Positions 1 through 6,662 of a stretch of DNA of 9,423 nt are shown here, one piece after another. The stretch comes from Clostridiales bacterium UBA5446 (GTDB lineage Bacteria; Bacillota; Clostridia; Oscillospirales; Oscillospiraceae). Every line of letters starts with the position of its first letter. Position 1 is the stretch's first letter. The notes under the pieces were generated by a model. That model did not search any database and was not told the DNA's origin. It saw only the letters and a list, made by a program, of their open reading frames with translations. The DNA lies in assembly GCA_002427465.1 (NCBI GenBank), contig DIRC01000002.1, positions 3,186-12,608 of the forward strand, written 5' to 3'. The translations under genes and the position numbers were made by a program.

Positions 1-341
1 GGGTCCCGGGTCAGGAAGCCTGCGGCCTTCAGGGGGGCGCGGAAGCTCTCGTCAACGGAGAGAAGGGCGCGGGCGATACCGTGGCGGATCGCGCCGGCTT
101 GTCCGGTGACACCGCCGCCGGATACGGTGGCTTTAATGTCAACCTTGCCAAGGGTTGCGGTGGTAACCAGCGGCTGGCGGACGATGAGCTTCAGGGTTTC
201 AAGACCGAAGTAATCATCAATATCGCGGCCGTTAATGGTGATGACGCCGGTACCGCCGGGAAAAAGGTGGACGCGCGCTACGGAGGATTTCCTGCGGCCG
301 GTCCCGTACATATAGGCTTTTTTGCTCTTATAAGTGGCCAT
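1..341 (-). CDS. rpsI: 30S ribosomal protein S9, 3' end outside window
   Basis: Component of the small ribosomal subunit, whose C-terminal tail reaches the tRNA sites of the 30S head. About 113 codons are visible, of the roughly 130 expected. The gene starts at ATG 341 and runs off the left edge, so the lysine/arginine-rich C-terminal tail is missing. Seen: the N-terminal GTGRRKSSVARV block (about residues 13-24) and the S9 signature GGGVTGQAGAIRHGIARAL (about 75-93), followed by FLTRD at the edge. The first dozen residues (MATYKSKKAYMYG) are slightly longer than the shortest S9 N-termini. A strong Shine-Dalgarno (GGAGGAG, 349-355) precedes the start. The gene lies 13 nt downstream of rplM, the conserved L13-S9 order, so both are cotranscribed from the promoter at 865-893. 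Confidence 0.97.
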   Translation of the reverse strand, partial: MATYKSKKAYMYGTGRRKSSVARVHLFPGGTGVITINGRDIDDYFGLETLKLIVRQPLVTTATLGKVDIKATVSGGGVTGQAGAIRHGIARALLSVDESFRAPLKAAGFLTRD

Positions 342-354
342 TTTTTACTCCTCC

Positions 355-783
355 TTAGCGATCCCAGGCTTCGGGTTTCTGAGCCTGGTGTATGTGCTCG
401 GCGCCGCGGAAGACGCGAAGCCTTTTCAGCTGCCAGTCGGCGATGGTATTTTTCTGCAGCATCCCCTTGACCGCCAGATGCATGGCCAGCTCGGGCTTCT
501 CCTTCATCAGCCGGTCATAGCGGGTTTCCTTGAGTCCGCCGGCGTATCCGGAGTGGGTGCGGTAGAATTTCTGTTCAAGCTTTTTGCCGGTAAGAACGGC
601 TTTTTCGGCATTGATGACAATGACGAAATCACCGCAGTCGACATGTGGGGTATAGTCAGTTTTGAGTTTGCCGCGCAGCAGATCGGCGGCAAGGGCCGCG
701 GTTTTGCCCAGGGGCTTGCCGGCGGCGTCAAGGATGTACCATTTACGGACGACGGTATCCTTGTTGGCCATAGTCGTGGACAT
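355..783 (-). CDS. rplM: 50S ribosomal protein L13
   Basis: Early-assembling protein of the large ribosomal subunit. The product is 142 residues, the usual length. Seen: an N-terminal RKWYILDAAGKPLGKTAA segment, the central GDFVIVINAEKAVLTGKK, then KFYRTHSGYAGGLKE and the C-terminal MLQKNTIADWQLKRLRVFRGAEHIH, all family hallmarks. The start at ATG 783 is favoured because a GGAGG lies 7 nt upstream; a second in-frame ATG four codons later (771) has no comparable ribosome site. First gene of the rplM-rpsI operon, 13 nt before rpsI, with a roughly 75-nt leader from a strong sigma-A promoter. L13 operons of Firmicutes are often autoregulated through the leader, but I could not confirm a specific leader fold here. 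Confidence 0.97.
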   Translation of the reverse strand: MSTTMANKDTVVRKWYILDAAGKPLGKTAALAADLLRGKLKTDYTPHVDCGDFVIVINAEKAVLTGKKLEQKFYRTHSGYAGGLKETRYDRLMKEKPELAMHLAVKGMLQKNTIADWQLKRLRVFRGAEHIHQAQKPEAWDR

Positions 784-858
784 TGTGTTGCCTCCATAAA
801 AAAATATAAAAAGTTTGACAATTTAACGGCGTGTCCATAAAATATCAGAAGAACGCGC
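784..858 (-). promoter_or_regulatory. 5' leader of rplM-rpsI mRNA
   Basis: About 75 nt lie between the predicted transcription start (near 858) and the rplM ATG. The start of the leader contains a short GGCG...CGCC pairing, followed by an A/U-rich stretch with a run of U just before the Shine-Dalgarno. Firmicute L13 operons are known to carry an autoregulatory leader RNA. That this is one is inference from position only; the pairing seen is too short to prove it. Confidence 0.3.
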
Positions 859-864
859 CTTACC

Positions 865-893
865 TTTATAACACAGGGGCGCTATCCTGTCAA
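865..893 (-). promoter_or_regulatory. Sigma-A promoter of rplM-rpsI
   Basis: On the minus strand a perfect TTGACA -35 box (893-888) is followed after exactly 17 bp by TATAAA (870-865), five of six matches to the -10 consensus. It points at rplM with a predicted start near 858. The strength fits ribosomal protein expression. Confidence 0.88.
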
Positions 894-912
894 CCGCTTT
901 TTTGTTTACGGC

Positions 913-943
913 TTGGAAAGCTCGCTTATTCGCAATTTATCAT
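913..943 (+). promoter_or_regulatory. Weak candidate promoter for the TtcA-like gene
   Basis: The plus strand has TTGGAA (913-918) and TATCAT (938-943), but the spacer is 19 bp and the -35 is poor. It is the best candidate in the 858-991 divergent gap and would start transcription roughly 40 nt before the gene. The true promoter could be elsewhere in the gap. Confidence 0.25.
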
Positions 944-991
944 GCGTATTCTCGCCTATCCTCAATTTCATTTTTAGTTTTGGAGTCTCAT

Positions 992-1720
992 ATGGATATT
1001 GATAGATTTACAGGATTTGTCCGCCGCTGCGTGGACGATTACGGGATGCTTGAGTCCGGTGATTGCGTGGCCGTCGGCGTTTCGGGCGGGAAGGACAGCC
1101 TGGCGCTGCTGGCGTCCCTCAGCCATCTGCGCCGCTTCCATCCTTCCTGCTTCGGGCTGCGGGCCGTAACCATAGACATGGGTTTTCCGGATATGGATTT
1201 CGCCCCGATAAACCAGCTCTGCGGTGAGCTGGACGTGCCGTATACGGTGATCAAAACGGACATCAGAGAGGTCATATTCGAGATCAGAAAAGAGGAAAAT
1301 CCCTGCTCACTGTGTTCCAAGATGCGGCGCGGAGCGCTTAATGACGCCATTGTAGCTATCGGCTGCAACAAGCTGGCCCTGGGTCACCACTTTGACGACG
1401 CGGTGGAAACTTTCCTCATGTCTCTCATGTTTGAGGGGCGGCTCAACTGCTTCAAGCCGGTAACATATATGAGCCGCGCGAACGTTACCCAGATCCGCCC
1501 AATGCTGTATGTGGCGGAAGAGGCCGTGGAGAGCCTGGTAAAAGCCCTCTGTCTGCCGGTTGTCCTCACCACCTGCCCGGAGGATAAGGCAAGCAAGCGC
1601 CGGGAAGTAAAAACGCTGATCGCGTCCCTGTCCGCGGGATACCCGGATCTGAAAAACAAGATATTCGGCGCTATTTCACGCCTGCCTCTGGACGGATGGG
1701 GGAAAAGACGGGACTGCTGA
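992..1720 (+). CDS. ttcA: TtcA-family tRNA thiolation PP-loop ATPase
   Basis: Member of the adenine-nucleotide alpha-hydrolase (PP-loop) family. TtcA proteins activate cytidine 32 of tRNA with ATP and insert sulfur to give 2-thiocytidine, using a [4Fe-4S] cluster. The product is 242 residues. Seen: the PP-loop SGGKDS at 31-36, an NPCSLC motif (C105, C108), GHHFDDAVET at 131-140 and a third cysteine in TTCPED (C195). That is the two-plus-one cysteine pattern expected for cluster ligands. It is shorter than proteobacterial TtcA, so the exact base and tRNA set are inferred. The start at ATG 992 has GGAG six nt upstream; an extension to 902 lacks a ribosome site and family-like sequence. The gene diverges from rplM and converges on mnmE. 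The stop codon lies in the terminator hairpin. Confidence 0.87.
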   Translation: MDIDRFTGFVRRCVDDYGMLESGDCVAVGVSGGKDSLALLASLSHLRRFHPSCFGLRAVTIDMGFPDMDFAPINQLCGELDVPYTVIKTDIREVIFEIRKEENPCSLCSKMRRGALNDAIVAIGCNKLALGHHFDDAVETFLMSLMFEGRLNCFKPVTYMSRANVTQIRPMLYVAEEAVESLVKALCLPVVLTTCPEDKASKRREVKTLIASLSAGYPDLKNKIFGAISRLPLDGWGKRRDC

Positions 1721-1737
1721 AAGCAGTCCCGTCTTTT
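1703..1737. terminator. Bidirectional intrinsic terminator
   Basis: A perfect 16-bp inverted repeat (arms 1703-1718 and 1722-1737, 3-nt loop) has AAAAGACGGG at its outer left end and CCCGTCTTTT at its outer right end. Transcripts from either strand therefore end in a GC-rich stem followed by U residues. It sits between converging genes, the TtcA-like gene on plus and mnmE on minus. The plus-strand stop codon TGA (1718-1720) falls at the arm/loop boundary, so the end of the coding region forms the left arm. Confidence 0.9.
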
Positions 1738-1749
1738 CATACTCCGACT

Positions 1750-3117
1750 TCATTTCCCCACGCAGAACCTTGAGAATATCCTGTCGGTCACATCGCCGGA
1801 CACCGACTTGCCGGTGAGCTCGCCAAGGGCCTTCATGGCTTCCTCGGCCTCTGTCAGCACGGCGTCGGGGGTGTAGCCGCCGGTCATAGCTGTTTTGGCG
1901 GCCTCCAGCGCTTCAAGGGCACGGGAAACGGCGTCTGCCTGCCGGGCATTTGTCAGGATCTCGCCTGCCGGAGCCGAGGGCAGGGGAAAAAGCCTTGCGA
2001 TTTCCGATTCCAGGTCCTTTAGTCCTTCGCCCGTGGGAGCGCAGACGGTACAGACGCCCGAAAACACACCCGGCAAATCGGCGGGAGTTAGTTTCTGGGG
2101 CAAGTCACTCTTGGTAATTACGGCAATGGCGTTAGCGGTGCGGCTTGATACGGCCAGCGTCTCGTTGTCCTCATGGCGAAGCGGCTCGGAACCGTCAAAC
2201 ACGGCTATGATAAGCTCCGCTTCCTTTGCCGCCGCCAGCGTGCGCCTGACGCCCAGCCGCTCCACCTCTCCGGGCGCATCCCGCAGCCCCGCGGTGTCAA
2301 TCAGCCTGAGCAGCACGCCGCCGAGACGGATACGTTCCTCGATGGTATCCCGGGTCGTGCCAGGAATATCGGTCACAATGGCGCGCTCGAAGCCCAGCAG
2401 GGCATTGAGCAGGGAGGATTTGCCCACATTGGGCCGGCCGATGATCGCGGCGGCAACGCCATCTTTTAGAATGCGGCCCCGGGCAAAGGTATCAAGCAGC
2501 CGCTTCAGGGCGAGGCAGGCGTCATTCAGGACGGACGCGTAATTTTCCAACTCAAAGGGCTCGATATCCTCGTCCGGATAGTCTAAAACCGCATGATAGT
2601 GTGAGATTATGTCAACCAAACTGGAATAAATCCCGTCGGTTCTTTGTGTGATGGCGCCGGAGAGCTGGCATACGGCATTTTTGGCGGCTTCGGCGGTTTC
2701 AGCCTCAATGACGTCGATGACGGCCTCGGCTTGGATAAGGTCCATGCGGCCGTTAAGGAACGCGCGGCGGGTAAACTCGCCGGCCAGGGCCTGGCGGGCG
2801 CCCGCGGCGAAAAGGGCTTCAAGGGCGCTGCGCAGAACCGTTGGTGAGCCGTGGCATTGGAATTCGGCGGTATTTTCGCCGGTATAGCTTTGCGGCGCGC
2901 GGCTGACGGTGCCGAGGCAAAGATCCAAAACCGCCCCGTCTGTGCCGCGAAGCTCACCGTAAACCAGTTTTCTGTCGGCATGGGCGGACATGGGCTTTCC
3001 GTCCCGGGGAAAAAAGACGCGGTCCGCGATATTCAGGGCATCTTTTCCCGAGAGGCGGATGATCCCAATCGCGGATACGCAGCCGCCTGTGGCGACTGCG
3101 GCAATAGTATCGGGCAT
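1750..3117 (-). CDS. mnmE: tRNA-modification GTPase MnmE (TrmE)
   Basis: GTPase that, with MnmG, makes the 5-carboxymethylaminomethyl-type modification of the wobble uridine in tRNAs reading split codon boxes. The product is 455 residues, a typical length. Seen: an N-terminal tetrahydrofolate-binding domain starting DTIAAVATG, with EFTRRAFLNGRMDLIQAEA at about 114-132; then the G domain with GRPNVGKS (227-234), TTRD (254-257) and DTAG (274-277); a G4-like TKSD (335-338, where NKxD is usual); and the C-terminal FCVGK, whose cysteine box is the family hallmark. ATG 3117 is preceded by AAAGG about 8 nt upstream. MnmG is not nearby, unlike the mnmE-mnmG pairing of many Firmicutes. The gene begins about 15 nt after the U-tract of the terminator that follows the SLH gene, and I see no convincing promoter of its own. 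Confidence 0.97.
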   Translation of the reverse strand: MPDTIAAVATGGCVSAIGIIRLSGKDALNIADRVFFPRDGKPMSAHADRKLVYGELRGTDGAVLDLCLGTVSRAPQSYTGENTAEFQCHGSPTVLRSALEALFAAGARQALAGEFTRRAFLNGRMDLIQAEAVIDVIEAETAEAAKNAVCQLSGAITQRTDGIYSSLVDIISHYHAVLDYPDEDIEPFELENYASVLNDACLALKRLLDTFARGRILKDGVAAAIIGRPNVGKSSLLNALLGFERAIVTDIPGTTRDTIEERIRLGGVLLRLIDTAGLRDAPGEVERLGVRRTLAAAKEAELIIAVFDGSEPLRHEDNETLAVSSRTANAIAVITKSDLPQKLTPADLPGVFSGVCTVCAPTGEGLKDLESEIARLFPLPSAPAGEILTNARQADAVSRALEALEAAKTAMTGGYTPDAVLTEAEEAMKALGELTGKSVSGDVTDRIFSRFCVGK

Positions 3118-3132
3118 ACATATCGACCTTTC

Positions 3133-3162
3133 AAAAAGCGGCCGACCATGGGGGTCAGCCGC
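3133..3162 (-). terminator. Intrinsic terminator after the rex-SLH unit
   Basis: On the minus strand a 10-bp stem (arms 3162-3153 and 3147-3138, one G-U pair, 5-nt loop) is followed directly by TTTTT (3137-3133). It begins 5 nt past the stop codon of the SLH-protein gene and ends just before the mnmE ribosome binding site. Confidence 0.85.
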
Positions 3163-3167
3163 CTCTT

Positions 3168-4238
3168 CTATGATATTGTGACTGTTCTTCTTGCCGAAGC
3201 GTCGAACATCCGCGTCAGCACGGCGGCGACCTCCCGCCTGGCGATGTGAGTGTCGGGCAGGAACCAGTTCATAGTCGCTGAGTCACCGCTTCCAGTCAGG
3301 ATGCCGGCGCGATAAAAGGCGTATATTTCCGCGGCATGTTCGTCGCTGATTATCAAGTCCGGGATCGCATTATCCGCTACCGTGTTGATCTGTGAATATT
3401 CCGATTCCGGCAGCGCGTTGTAGAAAATGTAAATATATTCCCTCCGGGTGATCTCAGCATCGTACTGCTGTGCGGAAAGGGAAGCGTACAAATCGCTGAT
3501 GACGCCCTTTTCTTCTGCGTAATCAAGATAAGGCTGGTACCAGGGGTCGCCGTTTTCAAGGGTGACGGCGCCATCGTGATAGAGCTGGTGCATACAGGCG
3601 GCCAACTTGACGGCCTGCGCCAGCGTCAGCTTGCCGTCAGGCTCGAAACGCGTGGCGGACATGCCGTTTATAAGGCCCATATCAACGGCGTTGTAAACGT
3701 CGGAATAGAACCAGTCGGACGCCAGAACGTCGGTGAATACCGAAGGGGCATCCGTTTTTGTATAGGTTCCGTCGACAATAAAGGTGGATGCCGCGCCGGC
3801 GGTTACTGTGGCCGATGTGTTCTCACAGGCAATATACCTTTGGTATTGGTTCAGCTTGCCGCTTCCAGCCTGCGCGCCTACGGATACATTAACCACGGCG
3901 CCCGACGAAACGGAAAGCGCCGCCGAGCCGGAAACCAGCGTGACGGAGGAACCAGTGGTGATTTTTATGGCGCCGCCGGAGGAGAGGGAAACTAAAGAGC
4001 TGCCGGCACCGGCAGACAGGGAGGCAACCGCGTTCGCGGCAGCCTTCTTATAAAAAGGGTTGAGGGTCGCGGATATGGAGGGTACGGCGCTGTCTAAAAC
4101 TGTTTGTGCCCAGGTTTTGGCATAGCTGAGCGAAACCAGGGGATCGTTCGGTCCGCCGGCTTCTCCTGCAAAGGCCGGGGTTGCTCCGGTAAACAAAAGC
4201 AGAACCAATATCAGGGCAAAAATACGATTTTTCAGCAC
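3168..4238 (-). CDS. Secreted SLH-domain cell-surface protein
   Basis: Predicted exported protein held on the cell wall by C-terminal S-layer homology modules; its specific role is unknown. The start is taken as GTG 4238 because AAGGAG lies 6 nt upstream and the next residues form a classic signal peptide (LKNR, then IFALILVLLLF, cleavage after AFA at residue 24). An upstream ATG at 4319 would lie inside rex and add a non-signal extension. This gives 356 residues. Residues about 70-160 are rich in Ser, Gly, Ala and Val (for example SSVTLVSGSAALSV), suggesting a beta-structured domain. SLH modules follow at about 167-217 (FTDVLASDWFYSDV), 230-278 (weaker, with ITRREYIYIFYNAL) and 292-345 (IARREVAAVLTRMF). 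The gene starts 10 nt after rex, so the two are probably cotranscribed, and a strong terminator follows. No catalytic motif is visible. Confidence 0.88.
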   Translation of the reverse strand: MLKNRIFALILVLLLFTGATPAFAGEAGGPNDPLVSLSYAKTWAQTVLDSAVPSISATLNPFYKKAAANAVASLSAGAGSSLVSLSSGGAIKITTGSSVTLVSGSAALSVSSGAVVNVSVGAQAGSGKLNQYQRYIACENTSATVTAGAASTFIVDGTYTKTDAPSVFTDVLASDWFYSDVYNAVDMGLINGMSATRFEPDGKLTLAQAVKLAACMHQLYHDGAVTLENGDPWYQPYLDYAEEKGVISDLYASLSAQQYDAEITRREYIYIFYNALPESEYSQINTVADNAIPDLIISDEHAAEIYAFYRAGILTGSGDSATMNWFLPDTHIARREVAAVLTRMFDASARRTVTIS

Positions 4239-4248
4239 ATTAGGCTCC

Positions 4249-4917
4249 TTATTTCTTAGCCCTCGCATCATCAATGTTTTTTTGATCGATGCTTTCCGCA
4301 AGATAATAGCCCAGCGCAAGAAGGCTATCGGAAAAATGGATATTTTCTACGATCACATCGGATGATGTAATGTTCAGTTCCGTGTTGGTGAAATTCCAGA
4401 TGGCGCGTATGCCATACCGGACCAGATCTTCAGCGGCGGTGCTGGCCATGCTCTTGGGGACGCACAAAACGGCAACTTCCACGTCGTTGTTGGTGAAAGC
4501 CTGTGGAAGATCGCTGATATCCTGGATGTTTATGCCGCCGATATTCTTCCCAATAAGCTCGGGGCGGACGTCATACGCCGATACCATATGAAACCCATAT
4601 TGCTCAAAACAGAAATTTTCGATCAGAGCGCGGCCGATGTTGCCCACGCCGACAAGCACAACGGAAAAATCCCGGTTGGTCCCGAGAATAGAAGCGATTT
4701 CGCCGCGAAGCGCCGTGACATTATAGCCATAGCCCTGCTGTCCGAATTCACCAAAACAACTGAAATCCTGACGGATCTGTGATGAGGTCAGCCCCATCTG
4801 GCGACCAAGCTCTCCGGAGGAAATACGATCAACGCCAGCGGTTTTCAGCTCGTCAAGCTTGCGAAGATACCGGGGAAGGCGCCTTATGACGTTATTTGAT
4901 ACTTTAACCTGTTTCAC
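4249..4917 (-). CDS. rex: Redox-sensing transcriptional repressor Rex
   Basis: Dimeric repressor that binds operator DNA when NADH is low and lets go when NADH binds, controlling fermentation and NADH-oxidising genes. The product is 222 residues, close to the usual length. Seen: an N-terminal winged helix (about 1-80) with ISSGELGRQMGLTSSQIRQDF and the family block FGEFGQQGYGYNV (56-68); then a Rossmann domain with the GVGNIGRAL dinucleotide motif (90-98) and AYDV (114-117); and a C-terminal helix (HFSDSLLALGYYLAES) that in Rex swaps between subunits. The start is GTG 4917 (VKQVKVSNN...), with a weak GGTGG 8 nt upstream. The TAA stop overlaps the Shine-Dalgarno of the SLH gene. A near-consensus promoter lies about 70 nt upstream, with a candidate Rex operator further up. 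Confidence 0.97.
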   Translation of the reverse strand: MKQVKVSNNVIRRLPRYLRKLDELKTAGVDRISSGELGRQMGLTSSQIRQDFSCFGEFGQQGYGYNVTALRGEIASILGTNRDFSVVLVGVGNIGRALIENFCFEQYGFHMVSAYDVRPELIGKNIGGINIQDISDLPQAFTNNDVEVAVLCVPKSMASTAAEDLVRYGIRAIWNFTNTELNITSSDVIVENIHFSDSLLALGYYLAESIDQKNIDDARAKK

Positions 4918-4983
4918 GTTATTACCACCATACTAGATTCATTTTGCAAATATCATTAGAACAATTATATAATATAATGTATA

Positions 4984-5012
4984 ATTATAACACAGCATTT
5001 CCATGGTTTCAA
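4984..5012 (-). promoter_or_regulatory. Sigma-A promoter of rex
   Basis: On the minus strand TTGAAA (5012-5007) is followed after 17 bp by a perfect TATAAT (4989-4984), preceded by TGT, an extended -10. The expected start is near 4977, about 60 nt before the rex GTG. An imperfectly placed AATTATA/TATAATT inverted repeat (4963-4986) overlaps the -10 and the start. It may be an operator or only A/T-rich sequence. Confidence 0.85.
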
Positions 5013-5050
5013 GCAATAAAAATAAGAGATTAGCAATAAAATCACAAATT

Positions 5051-5078
5051 TGTCCCTGTTATCGCCTCAACAGGAACA
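5051..5078 (-). promoter_or_regulatory. Inverted repeat: possible Rex operator or weak terminator
   Basis: A 10-bp inverted repeat (arms 5051-5060 and 5069-5078, one G-U pair as RNA, 8-nt loop) lies between the anti-sigma stop and the rex promoter. No clear U-tract follows on either strand, which weakens a terminator reading. Its core (5056-5073, CTGTTGA-4 nt-ATAACAG) has the 7-4-7 symmetry of the clostridial Rex operator TTGTTAA-N4-TTAACAA, with 5 of 7 matches in each half. Both readings are inference. Confidence 0.4.
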
Positions 5079-5121
5079 GTTTATGCGTTTTCATAAGCGC
5101 GGCGGAAGGGGATAAAAACCG

Positions 5122-6030
5122 TCAGGCGGCGGCGATAAAGGCGAAAAGATCACCCGCGTCGCCGGCAGCCACATAAAGGATGCCGTCGGCATCGCTCACG
5201 CAGCACAGGCGGCCGTCCGCTATCCAAACGGAGAGATTATAGATGGTGCCGTCATCCCTGGTTATTTCGATGAGGAAGAGGGGGGCGCCGGAAACCGTGA
5301 TCTCATCCCCGGCTTCAGAAAACTCCAGCATATCCATGATGATACTGAGGGACTCCTCGTCCGTAAAGGTCATGATGGGTTCCGGATCGGGGGTTTCGAA
5401 ATCGCCCTCAAATACGGAAATAGCGGAGATGCCCATAAGGGAAGCGCACGCATCGGATGCGCGGATTTCTTCTTCGGGGGGCGGAGAATTCTCAAAGTGC
5501 GGGGACTCTTGGAGCGCAATCGGAAGCTCGCCATTTTTCTGTATTCCGTCGGTATTCAGGCTCTCTTCGGTGTCGTACTGGGTTCCGTAAACGATTCCCG
5601 AATCCTGAACGGGATCGGCGGATAAGGCGCCGGTTTGTTCTGCAGCGGATGCCAAGCCGCCGGCCCGGGCGTTTTTATCGGAAGGGGCGACGGATGAAGG
5701 GAGAATGTCCGATACGGTGGCCGCAAAGACCGCCACCGCCAGGCAAGCGGCAAGGGCTGCCAGACGCCCCCATGCGCGCGACGCTTTTTTTACTGCCGGA
5801 GGCTGAGGCGTCCGGGAGCGGATGCTGTCCATGATGCGGGCGCTGAGCGCTTCGGGCGGTTCTGCCAAGCCCTCGCCGATGGCGGAAGAAATGGATGCAA
5901 AGGCGTCGTAAAGCCGCGCGCATTGGCGGCAAACGGCGATATGGTCTTCAAGCTCGGTCTTTTGAGGCTCCGCCAGCTCTCCGTCCAGCATGAGGCTGAT
6001 CATTTCATTGAATTTGTCGCAGTTCGTCAT
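5122..6030 (-). CDS. Membrane-anchored zinc-finger anti-sigma factor
   Basis: Probable anti-sigma factor that holds the sigma factor encoded just upstream at the membrane until a signal releases it. The product is 302 residues. Seen: an N-terminal zinc-finger anti-sigma (ZAS/zf-HC2) domain with the H-x3-C-x2-C pattern (HIAVCRQC: H30, C34, C37) and a further Cys at 4; a single hydrophobic segment at about 88-106 (rich in Ala, Leu, Val); a Ser/Pro/acid-rich linker at about 110-195; and a C-terminal domain at about 197-302 ending DLFAFIAAA, presumably outside the membrane and not recognised. ATG 6030 overlaps the sigma stop in an ATGA, and a run of G 10-15 nt upstream can serve as ribosome site. 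This coupling is usual for cognate pairs. The signal sensed cannot be told from sequence. Last gene of the trmB operon. Confidence 0.87.
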   Translation of the reverse strand: MTNCDKFNEMISLMLDGELAEPQKTELEDHIAVCRQCARLYDAFASISSAIGEGLAEPPEALSARIMDSIRSRTPQPPAVKKASRAWGRLAALAACLAVAVFAATVSDILPSSVAPSDKNARAGGLASAAEQTGALSADPVQDSGIVYGTQYDTEESLNTDGIQKNGELPIALQESPHFENSPPPEEEIRASDACASLMGISAISVFEGDFETPDPEPIMTFTDEESLSIIMDMLEFSEAGDEITVSGAPLFLIEITRDDGTIYNLSVWIADGRLCCVSDADGILYVAAGDAGDLFAFIAAA

Positions 6031-6647
6031 CCCTTTGCACCCCCCTTCACGACGTTTGACGCGAGGTTATCTGGAATGTTCCCATCGCTGACGAGGTAGG
6101 CGCAAAGTTTTTTGCGGGCCCTGAAAATACGGGATTTTACTGTGCCGGCCTCCAGCTTAAGAGCCCGTCCGATTTCTTCATAAGACAGTCCTTCGATTTC
6201 GCGCAGGAGCAGGATGCACCGGTATTCCGGGGAGAGGGTCTCCAGACCACGGTAAACGGCGTTGCGCACTTCTTTTTTTTCGAGGGCGACGTTGGGAGAA
6301 AAGCGCTCGTCGGGAAGCTCCAGCTCCTCCTGCTGTTCGTCATGACCGTCAACCGTGAGGGAGGAAGCCTGTTTTTTGCCATGGCTGCGTAAAAAATCGA
6401 TACAGATATTCGAGGAGAGCCGGTAGAGCCAGACGGAAAATTTGCTGTCACCGCGAAATCCGTCCAAGGAATTGAATGCCCGCAGGAAAGCCTCCTGGGT
6501 CATGTCAAGGGCGTCTTCTTCATTACCAAGCATGCGCAGGGCAAGATTATATATCTTTTTCTGGTGTTCGAGCACAAGAGCTTCGAAGGCGTTGGTATCC
6601 CCCGAGCGGACTCTAACGATGATTTCCAGTTCTTCCTCGCGGGTCAT
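6027..6647 (-). CDS. ECF-type RNA polymerase sigma factor (SigW-like)
   Basis: Alternative sigma factor of the extracytoplasmic function class, 206 residues. Seen: region 2 at about 23-90 with EHQKKIYNLALRMLGNEEDALDMTQEAFLRAF split around residues 28-58 and FSVWLYRLSSNICIDFLR at 70-87; a short acidic linker at about 99-115 in place of region 3; and region 4 at about 127-184 with LSPEYRCILLLREIEGLSYEEIG followed by the DNA-reading helix GTVKSRIFRARKKL. The closest general type is the SigW/RpoE group. ATG 6647 is only 15 nt after the dus stop, and no strong Shine-Dalgarno is visible, so translation may depend partly on coupling. The stop overlaps the anti-sigma start by 4 nt. I did not find a convincing AAC/CGT-type ECF autoregulatory promoter within the end of dus. 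Confidence 0.93.
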   Translation of the reverse strand: MTREEELEIIVRVRSGDTNAFEALVLEHQKKIYNLALRMLGNEEDALDMTQEAFLRAFNSLDGFRGDSKFSVWLYRLSSNICIDFLRSHGKKQASSLTVDGHDEQQEELELPDERFSPNVALEKKEVRNAVYRGLETLSPEYRCILLLREIEGLSYEEIGRALKLEAGTVKSRIFRARKKLCAYLVSDGNIPDNLASNVVKGGAKG

Positions 6648-6662
6648 AGCATCATCTCGCTT

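Noticed and set aside
902..991. N-terminal extension of the TtcA-like protein to position 902
   Set aside because: No ribosome site at 902, residues unlike the family, and a good GGAG sits before ATG 992.
1895..2542. 215-residue plus-strand frame opposite mnmE
   Set aside because: Lies wholly antisense to the well-supported mnmE. Serine/arginine-rich composition is typical of a shadow frame in GC-rich DNA.
4239..4319. Upstream ATG (4319) for the SLH protein
   Set aside because: Would overlap the end of rex and put 27 non-signal residues before a clean signal peptide; GTG 4238 has AAGGAG at ideal spacing.
5041..5058. TTGTGA half-site (minus strand, 5048-5043) as a Bacillus-type Rex operator
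   Set aside because: The second half at the right distance reads TTGCTA rather than TCACAA, so the palindrome is absent.
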